Below are positions 25,701 through 31,133 of a stretch of 51,885 nucleotides of DNA, piece after piece; within the stretch, counting starts at the first letter, position 1; each line of letters begins with the position of its first letter. The notes under the pieces are model-generated. The model searched no databases, was not told the DNA's origin, and worked only from the letters and a program-made list of their open reading frames with translations. This DNA is from Actinomadura sp. 7K507 (GTDB lineage Bacteria; Actinomycetota; Actinomycetes; Streptosporangiales; Streptosporangiaceae), in contig NZ_SMKK01000025.1 of assembly GCF_004348425.1 (NCBI RefSeq), positions 1 to 51,885 on the forward strand, in the 5' to 3' direction. The position numbers and the translations under genes are program-made.

Positions 25701-26487
25701 TCGCCAGTTCACGAACGACGCCCGGCCCGAGGTTCTGCTTGAGCACATCGTTGACCAGCACCACGTAGGGCAGAGTGGAGTTGGTGTTGTCGCACGTGAG
25801 CGGAAGCGAGAACAGATCCGGCCGGCGCTCGCGCAACTTGTACTCCGGCGGAATGCCCGGGCTCTCCTTCGTGATGTAGCGCTCGGTAATCCGCAACAGG
25901 TCGAAGAAGTAGGCCGCGGGGCCGAAGATCGATCCACACTCTTCGCACGCGACGTAGTTGAGCCCCCCGAACAATTCCTGGTAGCCGGGAATGCTTTCGA
26001 CGTAGTCAGTCAACGCAGAATCGACCACATTGCCGTGGACGGCCTGGAAATAGGGCGAGGCGATATCGCGCACGTTCGCCGCGGCGTGGCGGACGGCGGC
26101 TCGCACCTGGACGGCGCGGCGGTGCGTCTCCCGGGCCAGCCGCCGGTCCCCGCCGAACGCGTCGGTATGCTCGCCGACGAATCCGGACTCCGGGATCTCG
26201 GCGATGTGGTGCGCGGACGTCAGGCCGCGCGCCGCCAGCCGCGCCACGGCGCGATGCGGCAGGTGCCCGGCCACGCGGGCGACGGGATCCGAGAGCGGGA
26301 CGAGCCGGGCCAGCCGCTGGGCCGCCTTGAGCGACTCCACGTCCGCATCGGAAACGGACGTCGTCTCAACGAACCGCGCGTGCAGCTCCGGATCGTGAAA
26401 GTCGACGTGCAGCAGTTTCGCCAGATCGTGCTGTGAAAACAGGTTCTCGAAATAGTCGACGTCCTGAGCCGTGTCTGCCTGAACCAT
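16732..26487 (-). CDS. Tc toxin A subunit (TcA, pore and receptor binding)
   Basis: A 3251-aa protein of the TcdA/TcaA type. In known Tc toxins this subunit forms a pentameric bell that binds the host cell and injects cargo from the TcB-TcC cocoon. Landmarks in order are the VRP1-like domain with CEECGSIFGPAAYFFDLLR near 177-195 and ERRPDLFSLPLTCDNTN; a long helical shell; a neuraminidase-like/ABC-toxin region (WISTYRMWEANRRVFLYPEN, about 1510-1590); three tandem beta units of about 65 aa (about 1804-2023); a long helical segment near 2600-2870 expected for the translocation channel; and the TcB-binding domain (ESLMLALDQLESSYVTGMTR from about 2872). Other beta modules with a G-AYDG-VATV-W pattern are inserted near 626-700 and 1037-1190. 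The ATG follows GGAAGGAG. It is the first gene of the operon. Confidence 0.92.
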   Translation of the reverse strand: MVQADTAQDVDYFENLFSQHDLAKLLHVDFHDPELHARFVETTSVSDADVESLKAAQRLARLVPLSDPVARVAGHLPHRAVARLAARGLTSAHHIAEIPESGFVGEHTDAFGGDRRLARETHRRAVQVRAAVRHAAANVRDIASPYFQAVHGNVVDSALTDYVESIPGYQELFGGLNYVACEECGSIFGPAAYFFDLLRITERYITKESPGIPPEYKLRERRPDLFSLPLTCDNTNSTLPYVVLVNDVLKQNLGPGVVRELATAVFPFNVPYNEPRTQLTSALARLGTPLVTGAAALLARDPERPVLDSSALAAAALGLSPETVRFVTTPRTADADVAAEYGLAGLAEHLPARGPGSITVRAAGTSAAGAEGRLGEVLRVGQQFGLTDGSQIRTVTEIVDQATVKVDVAWSADAMDSPYTIYPLQDLTTVRMFRDRAGIAAFDDLAALFGQRLSPEERGTVGDLLWINATGESPNLEVSSNTGGDEADPVWRIVGLSAKRLDRLSRLLRLSRAIDVPIDVLDWLIVQDGPDPAGAEITTGLVLRIASLRRLAEAVGLPLVRAAAFAYPLKTIGRESASALADPFDEIFNAASVRRGADPYAPGPPIPFDPARPLAWAVGAGDDWYADKGTVVAATETTVTLAQGASSDDGAYVGLAVRITSGTGAGQQAVVKAYDGASHVVTLYAAWSTVPDTSSAYVVTALPDVANRLSAALRLRVADLRLLGAHVGGGEDAVVLLTLENLTVLWRLATLAAWTRLTTDAFLTLLRLLKLPVVPPTPEDGLAQLETIVQVSTWLSRINLTVYELDYVLTGTRSRYLRLSYDPAVLPADVTTIARDGAGTLLTAGTLEQAGCTPEDAARLVSALRADGFIDGRGVVLPARDRFTAAAARFPIETSRFVRGGIDADQAHAAVAELRGQRPPYLAALNADTSTLTWDYTPGTGLPGLFSGIEGTDAKRAIVSEVLEATARRISFTELAGLAPVQADGFVRGDIGAAQSRAVYDALVAMRPPVLEPTAVDGVALLSADYSARTPLPGLFEGPGTGQRATVRAYDGSRRVATIDGTWPDVPDAFSTYEVRRILATGTAKGGTGATIRLDGSASSADGAYVGDHIRLTNGPGQDERGRVVAYDGSTRTATVAPSWRAVPTDATGYQVDRVLTSGSARGGTRDSITLAESALPEDSVYNGCVVVLVPDADATRKVAEVRASLESTATRIGMVRDVLAWARIAQPVYAAQALGSLLAVPPTRLGRLLPLATGRFTLVDDLPGLLTPPTGGTVPGDVVALVEDLNRAALARAKAGLDDAALAGVARRPDHFGLHDGGDRTLASLRLLSDIPVFAGKVGTDAASLVSYLDVWTSVVGDDGKRASLSTLTGWDPRQVEIIGHRLDEARIGWTGISTFPGLLRLQVPFATAADLSADAAFLGRIAEAARLPSLDGGAGDDAVWAAYLSTAAEALALVPTHFGEVAAPIADGLARELAAATRDALLGYAIVVLGETRPEIRTPADLFDYLLIDVETSGCDTTSPIAQGITSIQMYMQRVRLGLEAGASAEKIREKWWDWISTYRMWEANRRVFLYPENYIEPSLRKGATPEFRSLIDELLQGRLDEERVAQSVTNYFHAFEGLAELEHVGAYKVEDDVREGGQIDQQSYVVARTNTTPYTYYVRTFTRSLLADAKAADGSAGESTVWEPWWKVDATIEAPEVTPVVAFDRLFLFWNDVEPTKSSRVTPTDGGGAATETESSWTATLRYTFRGATGTWVSSQELEEPLAIRAMPNSYGPVSDPLVAKAYGRTQAYWTRPYAQRIPRGLPAAGTLSFIAGFNAAKGTDTVLERQVKAGDSIWVGGETRRVVNVTVPSQQLLVDPPFTVQAQKAPFKVIPRDEHLSSFPPFTGPGRVQITAGFPQVIGNSETRFERDFTVGDGMQVGEDTRTVVTVLSATSLIVDRPWTVSSGKTGTGQITIFDGISNVSGEGTHFTTELAAGDDIIADGQRRSVYKIQSDTTLMVTKPFSVSGGKKTVPYTIAAELKYTAIPRNRGDERLMVFYGPNLDVKSELPKPGNDGHKSNPGDDPFIGRLNQFNAGLYSALTLASSVKRSFGDVPGDVTGQPTLLLGQALDQQTVRLFAPGAKTEVANTTTPMRAALDRENDVLFVREEDRPLIALYWGNSTPGTTQNQATMGNPGDRALAYHLGSDSSLYGYGNQIGWYLFNAAGQSFWIACDDVKARTVAPSTFVRPFLQPAAESDMLVEFGPYTTADAPLGDAEYRFSRLTTGVVPALKARLLAGGFDLLLSLGSQSLPEPPFSRFYQVPSSDTPPSAVDADHLPPPLMDFDGAYGAYFWEVFFHLPLLVAEQLKSNQSFADAKRWYEHIYNPQAQPSNGDDGETRYWRFRPFREGMTLPGLREILQNRFEITAYNDDPFDPDAIARLRISAYAKATVLKYVDNLIEWGDALFRRFTRESVAQATDLYVLASRLLGRRPEVVGDPPPRPPQSFDDIAARYPREIPQFLLELENSSLVPASGEGLRYADAPINDINAYFCVPENAELTGYWDRVDDRLYKIRHCLDIDGVKRALALFAPPIDVHGLVARYGAEGAVGGGTGLAGGPIPLFRFSRLIEYAKTLTEDVIRLGSSLLSALERKDAEALATLQVTQEGRVLDLTSAIRRQQLDLVDKQRAAIQEARDSAAYRSEYYDDLIGAGYNAAEIAQIAYLMTGMASQGAATVVRSASAIAYAVPQAGSPFAMTYGGQQLGNNLEQASAALDSLNQFMGVGAEVLGLSGQYTRRSEDWELQKSLADFDVAQFDAQLAANATDKTIAQNELDLVATQARQNAAVGDFYRTKFTNEALYAWMAGRLSTTYFQSYTLALDLARMAQRALQYEFRTDTTFVNAGTWDDLRRGLTAGESLMLALDQLESSYVTGMTRTFEITKTISLAGIDPVAFLRFIRTGEATFSFDEALFDADFPGHFLRRIKTLSVSIPALVGPYENVHATLTQTANRVLLEPDLQAVRFLLGEDVDVGAHKIEHNVRANQSITVSLGQGDSGVFQVDHDDPLLLPFEQTGAVSNWQLSMPPANNPIDLSSVADVVIELKYTAVDGGAAFRSAVADLPRLHRRKWSSTTRAAQQDAGAWHLFMTGPIEDDTQTLALRLTGLGLPNVARSQVAGFFLRLLVPDGTTTTSRNRYITLSLGEAPPFEFSPGAHGGVLVAFDTPVPLGDGAFPVDIGFNLATGYTPTALLENGHLSATVLQDIEVVLFLAGDV

Positions 26488-26694
26488 GCCCTCGGCACTC
26501 CTTCCGACCCTTACAGCATCGTCCGCCGATGATCAGCGATTCGCCCATGCGCGGTCGTTTTTTGGTCACGATGCATCCCGCTCGGCCAGGCCGGGAACAT
26601 CTCCAGGGCAAACGAACCTCGACCTAACCAGAGTTATTGGGTGATGGCGGTCGGGTAAGTCGACGGACCGCTGGTGTGGGCGTATGCCGGTGAC
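26488..26694 (-). promoter_or_regulatory. Upstream region of the Tc toxin operon
   Basis: This 207-base gap between the IS630 relic and the TcA start must contain the operon promoter, or the insertion may have displaced it. No convincing -35/-10 pair was seen. GGAAGGAG about 10 bases before the TcA ATG is its ribosome binding site. The IS630 left end probably lies near 26630-26650. Confidence 0.35.
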
Positions 26695-26828
26695 ATGGCC
26701 AGATACCCCCGGGGCGGCGGGATGACCGCCGTCGGCCGCGACGAGGAGGCCATCGAGGTGTGGAAAGAGCAGGTGTGGCCGCACGTGGAAACACCGCGGC
26801 GGACCTGGGCGCCTGGATCTGCTTCGAA
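26695..26828 (+). pseudogene. IS630 transposase, 5' part (deleted and frameshifted)
   Basis: The reading begins MARYPRGGGMTA, the typical IS630 start, jumps without the usual 130 or so residues of helix-turn-helix and linker to RDEEAIEVWKEQVWPHVE, then shifts frame and continues as TAADLGAWICFE. The following expected DEAG motif is found only after the group II intron, at 29005. So this copy has an internal deletion and a frameshift in addition to the intron. It is non-functional. Confidence 0.8.
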
Positions 26829-27421
26829 TTGCGCCGTGAGGCGCTGTGGTTCGAGTGGAGGTGAGAGACCTTCGCCGTTTGTTCTGTCGTAGCAGGACAG
26901 CGGAGCTGAGGGCAGCCTGATCCGGGTGGTGCCGGGGAGGGCGGGAGCGGCCCTGACAAAGCCGGGACGTGTCAGTACTGCCAGATGGTGCGGGTCCGGC
27001 AAGCGGGACGGAGAGGAGTACGCGAGGAACCGGCGTCGTTACGTCTCTTAAAGAAGACACCGGCTCGAACCTGGTGGATCTGGGCCGGAAGCGGTGCGCA
27101 CCCACCCCGCTGTGGGCGGTGGGGAACTCCTTGGCCGGTCTTTCGAAGCCGTCCGGGAGGCCACGAGGAAGGACTACGGCGTACTCGTGGTGAGGCCGCA
27201 GGGACACAGCCGGGCTCCTGCTCCGACGAGCGAATCGCAGTGAACACGGGAACCATCCGGTCGCGGTTCCCCGCTGGTGGGCCACCAGTCCACCGGTGGG
27301 GATAGGCGCACCGACCGCCGAACGGGCCGGATGGGGCGGAGCCGCCGTAGTACTCCGAGCCGGGGAGAGCCCGGAGCATGGGGAAGGGCGGCAGCGGTAT
27401 CGAGAAGGGAAGGACGCTGCA

Positions 27422-28891
27422 ATGCCGAAAGATGCACCGCTGAACAGCGGCGCTCTGCCGGAAGAGGCCCCGTCGGGGCCGTCCCGGCGGGTATCGGAGA
27501 TGCAGGCCAAGCTTCACCGTTGGGCGGCGGCTGATCCAGGCCGCCGGTTCGATGATCTGTTCAATCTCGTGCATGACCCGGCGACGCTGATCGTGGCGTT
27601 CGACCGGGTCGCCGGCAACCGGGGTGCCAGGACGCCTGGCGTGGACGGTCTGACGGCCGCCGACGTGGAAGAGCTGATCGGTGTTCCCGGGTTCCTGGAG
27701 GACCTGCGTGCCCAGCTCAAGGCGGGTGCGTTCCGTGCGCTTCCGGTGCGGGAGAAGCAGATTCCCAAGCCGGGAGGGGCGGGAAAGGTTCGGCGGCTAG
27801 GGATTCCCGTGGTCGCCGACCGGGTCGTCCAGGCCGCGCTGAAGCTGGTGCTGGAACCGATCTTCGAGGCCGATTTCAAACCGGTCTCCTATGGGTTTCG
27901 GCCCAAGCGGCGAGCTCAGGACGCGATTGCTGAGATCCACTACTTCGGCACCCACCGCTATCGCTGGGTGCTGGACGCCGACATCGCGGCGTGCTTCGAC
28001 GAGATCGATCACGCCGCTTTGATGGACCGCGTCCGGAAGAGGATCAAGGACAAGCGGGTACTGGCGCTGGTCAAGGAGTTCTTGAAAGCCGGGCTGATGA
28101 CTGAGCTCGGCGAACTGCAGGACACCTTTACCGGGACGCCGCAAGGGGGCATCTTGTCCCCGTTGCTGGCCAACATCGCTTTGTCGGTGCTCGATGAGCA
28201 TCTGCACCGGGCATGGGAGCCGGGCGGGGAACTGTCCACCGGCGGCAAGCGCGAATGGCGCCGGGCCAAGGGCCTGCCGTCGTGGCGGCTCGTCCGCTAT
28301 GCGGACGATTTCGTCGTGCTGGTCAACGGGACCAGGCAGGACACCGAGGCACTGCGCGAGATGGTCGCTGGGGTGCTCGCACCGATGGGGTTGCGGCTGT
28401 CACCGGCCAAGACCCGGGTGGTGCATCTGGGCGAGGGCGTCGACTTCTTGGGGTTCCGCATCCAGTGGCGCCGCAAGCACGGGACGGACAAGTGGTATGT
28501 CTACACCTTCATCGGTGACCGGCCGCTCCGGTCGCTGAAGGCGAAGATCCGTCACCTCACCCACAGAACGTCGCAGCAAGACCTGGCCGTGGTGCTTATC
28601 AATCTCAACAGAGCCACGGTCGGATGGGCCCACTACTTCAGGCACGCCGTCGCAAAGCACGTCTTCACCACGATCGACACCCTCGTCTGGTGGCGTGTGG
28701 TCAACATGCTGCGCGAACGGCATCACTGGAGCTGGAAGGACGTCCGCAGACGGTTCACCACCCCCAACGGGCGGTGGCTGCCGATCACAGCGGGCGAGAT
28801 CGAGCTGCGGAAGATCAGCAAGATACCGGTCACCCGGTATCGCTACCGAGGCAGCAAGATCCCCAACCCCTGGGTCCCCGAGAACGCTTGA
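27422..28891 (+). CDS. ltrA: Group II intron reverse transcriptase/maturase
   Basis: A 489-aa intron-encoded protein that reverse-transcribes the intron and aids its splicing and homing. The reverse transcriptase domain has the catalytic box YADD at 293-296, and GFRPKRRAQDAIAEIH and TPQGGILSPLLANIAL are strongly conserved. The maturase (domain X/GIIM) follows, with GWAHYFRHAVAKHVF and a C-terminal WKDVRRRFTTPNGRW. No HNH endonuclease is visible, so mobility would rely on nicked or replicating DNA. AAGGA lies about seven bases before ATG 27422; codons upstream in frame belong to the structured intron RNA. The gene is intact, so the intron may still be mobile. Confidence 0.93.
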   Translation: MPKDAPLNSGALPEEAPSGPSRRVSEMQAKLHRWAAADPGRRFDDLFNLVHDPATLIVAFDRVAGNRGARTPGVDGLTAADVEELIGVPGFLEDLRAQLKAGAFRALPVREKQIPKPGGAGKVRRLGIPVVADRVVQAALKLVLEPIFEADFKPVSYGFRPKRRAQDAIAEIHYFGTHRYRWVLDADIAACFDEIDHAALMDRVRKRIKDKRVLALVKEFLKAGLMTELGELQDTFTGTPQGGILSPLLANIALSVLDEHLHRAWEPGGELSTGGKREWRRAKGLPSWRLVRYADDFVVLVNGTRQDTEALREMVAGVLAPMGLRLSPAKTRVVHLGEGVDFLGFRIQWRRKHGTDKWYVYTFIGDRPLRSLKAKIRHLTHRTSQQDLAVVLINLNRATVGWAHYFRHAVAKHVFTTIDTLVWWRVVNMLRERHHWSWKDVRRRFTTPNGRWLPITAGEIELRKISKIPVTRYRYRGSKIPNPWVPENA

Positions 28892-28907
28892 CGGCAGAGA
28901 CCGTGGA

Positions 28908-29001
28908 GAGCCCGTTGCCCAGTAATGGGCACGGCGGGTTCGGCGAGAGGTCCGGGGAAACGGGCCGGGAGCAATCCCGGCACCGCGCCCCGGGCCTACT
29001 C
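28908..29001 (+). ncRNA. Group II intron domains V and VI
   Basis: Domain V is a 34-nt hairpin (28908-28941) with the catalytic AGC within GAGCCCG and a GTAA tetraloop. Domain VI pairs GAGAGGTCCGGGG near 28944 with CCCCGGGCC..CTC ending at 29001, with a bulged A near 28998 as the lariat branch point. Confidence 0.75.
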
Positions 29002-29004
29002 AGC

Positions 29005-29280
29005 GACGAGGCCGGCCAAGGGCTCAGGCCGCCCAAAGGACGCTCCTGGAGCCGCCGGGGACACCGCCCGCAGGTGAGGGTGCACGGCGGTGAGCACGGT
29101 TCGCGGGTCTCAATCGCCGGGATGGTCTGCTTCCGGCCCGGCCACCGATCCAGGTTGATCTACCGCTACCGCCGCCGCAAAGACGAACGCGCCGGCTTCG
29201 CCCCCGCCGAGTACACACGCATGCTCCAAGCCGCCCACCAGCAGCTTCCGGGAGTCTTGCCCTTGGCACGCGTTGGGTAG
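29005..29280 (+). pseudogene. IS630 transposase, 3' part (truncated)
   Basis: This continues the same transposase after the intron: DEAGQGLRPPKGRSWSRRGH, then VRVHG, VSIAGMVCFRPGHRSRLIYR, and AAHQQLPG. The expected GGPIVVVWDN part of the DDE catalytic domain is missing, and unrelated codons run to a stop at 29278-29280. Only one of the DDE acidic residues remains. The right end of the IS is lost about 110 bases before the attR core. Confidence 0.82.
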
Positions 29281-29392
29281 TTACCCTGTAGCGCTACGTG
29301 GTAGCTTGGCGGGGAACACAATCCGCTTATCGGCTACTCGCTCGTGAGCGACCTGGGTTTTCGCAGGTCAGTACAGCGCTCAGACGTTGTGA

Positions 29393-29438
29393 CCTGAAAA
29401 GCGGAAGGTCGGCGGTTCGACCCCGCCCCTGCCCACCT
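29393..29438 (+). repeat. attR: 46-bp direct repeat of the tRNA-Phe 3' end
   Basis: Exact copy of 279-324. It starts inside the anticodon loop and has no 5' tRNA half, so it cannot be a functional tRNA. It marks the right end of the island; the natural terminator of the original tRNA follows at 29443-29473. Confidence 0.93.
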
Positions 29439-29442
29439 ACAA

Positions 29443-29473
29443 GCCTCTGACCAGCACAAATACGGTCAGAGGC
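29443..29473 (+). terminator. Original tRNA-Phe terminator
   Basis: A 10-bp perfect stem GCCTCTGACC/GGTCAGAGGC with an 11-base loop is followed by CTTTAGTTT. It sits just after attR, where the terminator of the undisturbed tRNA gene would be. The left att is followed only by a partial copy of the first arm (ctctgaccag), showing which side is chromosomal. Confidence 0.75.
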
Positions 29474-29628
29474 GCTTTAGTTTCCGGCCCCGAAGCGGCC
29501 TCAAGCGGATGTACACCGCTCGAACACCTTCCGCCTATCGGCACACCAAATCCAATGCCATCCGCTGGCTCGATCTCCACGACCGCCACGCTCACGCCAG
29601 TAACGCGCGACGACACGACAAGGACCGC

Positions 29629-29784
29629 TCAGCGGCATGAGAGTGCGTTCGGTCGGTCAGTGTCTTGGTCGGTGAGTTGCTTCGCGAGTTCGGCTACCAG
29701 CTTCTTGAACGCGATCATGAGGTAGGGCTCTGCGGTGATCTCCTCGACCTCCGTCCGGTCCGCCGGCGCATCCAGATAAGACAC
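29629..29784 (-). CDS. Small hypothetical protein downstream of MarR (51 aa)
   Basis: A 51-codon minus-strand reading frame starts at GTG 29784, 12 bases after the MarR stop, with GAAGGA eight bases before it. The peptide is acidic then amphipathic (EVEEITAEPYLMIAFKKLVA, then ELAKQL) and would form one or two helices. I do not recognise a family. It could be a small partner of the MarR regulator or the remaining C-terminal piece of a lost gene. The ribosome binding site and tight spacing favour a real small gene; confidence is moderate. Confidence 0.42.
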   Translation of the reverse strand: MSYLDAPADRTEVEEITAEPYLMIAFKKLVAELAKQLTDQDTDRPNALSCR

Positions 29785-29796
29785 CCGGCCAGTCCT

Positions 29797-30258
29797 TCAG
29801 GACTCAGAATCGCTTTGCCTGCCGTCTTGTCCTTCCAAGCGGTCTAGTTCGGTAAGGAGCTGACGCAAGAGGGCACGGGCGGTCGCGGCGCCGTCCTGCG
29901 GGAGAGCCTGGGCGAGGGTGCTGTTGACCGTTTCGGCACGAGCCGTGAGTTTGCTCAGGGCCTCGCGGCCGTGTGCGGACAGGGCCAGCAGGGGAGAACC
30001 ACGGTGGTCCGGGTTGGTTTCGTAGACCGCGTGCTTGAGCGTGACGAGGTCGTTGGCGACGCGCTGCACATTCTGCCGGCTCACTCCCAGGCGCCGGGCC
30101 GCCTGCGGCACGGTCAGCGGCGTTTCGGACACCACACTCAGAACTTGCCAGCGCGCTTGGGTCAACCCCTCGGTATGGGCGGTGCGTTCACCAAGGCGAC
30201 GTAGTGCTCCGGCCGTCTCGAACACGTCGGCGGTCAGCAGCGCGATCTCGTCGGACAT
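29797..30258 (-). CDS. MarR-family transcriptional regulator
   Basis: A 153-aa winged-helix repressor. The MarR core is visible: LTQARWQVLSVV, recognition region VPQAARRLGVSRQNVQRVAN, and the wing with NPDHRGSPLLALSAHG. Helices at both ends would form the dimer. I chose ATG 30258 with AAGG six bases upstream; the in-frame ATG nine codons earlier has no ribosome site. It is divergent from the hemerythrin-like gene with 77 bases between them, so it probably controls that gene and itself. MarR proteins often sense oxidants or phenolic compounds, but the ligand cannot be read here. Confidence 0.9.
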   Translation of the reverse strand: MSDEIALLTADVFETAGALRRLGERTAHTEGLTQARWQVLSVVSETPLTVPQAARRLGVSRQNVQRVANDLVTLKHAVYETNPDHRGSPLLALSAHGREALSKLTARAETVNSTLAQALPQDGAATARALLRQLLTELDRLEGQDGRQSDSES

Positions 30259-30261
30259 CTC

Positions 30262-30302
30262 CACCCTTTGACAACATATTGGCATGATGGCAACCTAATG
30301 TC
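30262..30302. promoter_or_regulatory. Possible MarR operator in the divergent promoter region
   Basis: An imperfect inverted repeat, GACAACATATTG ... CAACCTAATGTC (eight of twelve positions match), surrounds TTGGCATGATGGCAA between the MarR and hemerythrin starts. Position and AT-rich symmetry suit a MarR site; the pairing is imperfect. Confidence 0.4.
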
Positions 30303-30335
30303 AGTCTACTCGGGTGTCGGACGGAAGGAAACGCC

Positions 30336-31007
30336 ATGACGAAGATCGATCTGTACCGCAACGTTCACATGGGCCAGCGGCAACGCCTGTTCACCCTGGC
30401 GATCGAGCTGGGTTCCGCGGACGCCGACGACACCCCCGAACTCTCCGTGCTGACCGGCCGCTGCCTGGACATGACGCGAGAGCTACGCGAGCACGCCGAA
30501 CACGAGGACTCCTTCATCCACCCACTGCTGCGCGAACAAGCGCCGGCGGCCGCCAAGGCTCTCGACACCGAGCACGAACACCTCGAGATCGCGCTGGACG
30601 ATCTGGACGCACAAGCCCGCCATCTGACCGACGTTCCACCCGAACAGCGAGACCAGGCCCAGCACCGCGTATACCTGGCGCTGAACGGACTGATCTCCGC
30701 CTACCTGACCCATCTGGACACCGAGGAGACGATCGCGATGCCCGCCTTACATGAACGATGCAGCGACAAGGAACTACAGCGCGTTATGCACGACTTCCAG
30801 GCGTCCCGGACGCCTGAGCAGCAGATGACGGATCTGCAGCGAATGCTGCCCGCACTACCCCCGGCCTCTCGGGCATCCATCGCCCGCCAAGTCCTCGGGG
30901 CCGGTCCCGCAACGGAGGCCAGGCACACGCTAAACCAGCTCACCGCCGCCCTCGCCCCGGCCGACCGAACCCGGCTCTATGACGACATCGATACCCCTCA
31001 AGCTTGA
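30336..31007 (+). CDS. Hemerythrin-like (HHE) domain protein
   Basis: A 223-aa protein with a predicted four-helix hemerythrin fold that binds a di-iron centre. Candidate ligands appear in REHAEHEDSFIHP (near 50-62), TEHEHLE (near 79-85) and SAYLTHLDTEE (near 120-130). The C-terminal 75 residues are a separate helical tail (LQRMLPALPPASRASIARQV). HHE proteins bind oxygen, NO or peroxide, or act in iron handling. AAGGA lies six bases before ATG 30336. It is divergent from the MarR regulator, suggesting redox- or stress-controlled expression. Confidence 0.88.
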   Translation: MTKIDLYRNVHMGQRQRLFTLAIELGSADADDTPELSVLTGRCLDMTRELREHAEHEDSFIHPLLREQAPAAAKALDTEHEHLEIALDDLDAQARHLTDVPPEQRDQAQHRVYLALNGLISAYLTHLDTEETIAMPALHERCSDKELQRVMHDFQASRTPEQQMTDLQRMLPALPPASRASIARQVLGAGPATEARHTLNQLTAALAPADRTRLYDDIDTPQA

Positions 31008-31133
31008 GCCGGCTGCCCGCTCATCGGCACGTCCGGAAGCTGGTTCAAGATCGGTGGCGGGCATCCGGTCGGCGGCAGAAGAGGATGGATCGCCGGGTGG
31101 TGTCATTCGACACGGGCGCGATAGCCTCCGCTG

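Larger units (their letters stand above)
26829..29004 (+). mobile_element. Group II intron inserted in the IS630 transposase gene
   Basis: The boundaries come from the host gene: transposase codons for ICFE end at 26828 and resume as DEAG at 29005. Inside are a structured 5' region (hairpin GCGCC/GGCGC at once), the maturase gene 27422-28891, a 34-nt domain V at 28908-28941 (GAGCCCG ... CGGGTTC around a GTAA loop) and a domain VI with a long GC stem (GGTCCGGGG/CCCCGGGCC) and a probable branch-point A near 28998, seven or eight bases from the 3' end. The exact 5' end is uncertain by a few bases, because TTGCGCC differs from the usual GTGYG start. Confidence 0.8.
279..29438. mobile_element. Genomic island integrated in tRNA-Phe
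   Basis: The island is bounded by the exact 46-bp repeats at 279-324 and 29393-29438, with a tyrosine integrase next to the left copy. Cargo consists of a helicase-PLD defence-like gene, a DrmD-like pseudogene, a four-gene Tc toxin operon, IS701 and IS630 remnants and a group II intron. I see no replication initiator, excisionase, FtsK-type translocase, conjugation or phage structural gene. It is therefore more like a non-autonomous or decaying island than an actinomycete integrative and conjugative element. Excision would depend on the integrase and possibly a directionality factor encoded elsewhere. Confidence 0.88.

Noticed and set aside
26988..26994. GTGCGGG as the 5' end of the group II intron.
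   Set aside because: It fits the usual consensus, but transposase coding sequence ends 160 bases earlier, at 26828, exactly where the downstream exon resumes. The earlier border is preferred; some doubt remains.
279..29438. Island as an actinomycete integrative and conjugative element or prophage.
   Set aside because: No Rep, FtsK/Tra, excisionase, capsid, portal or terminase gene is visible.
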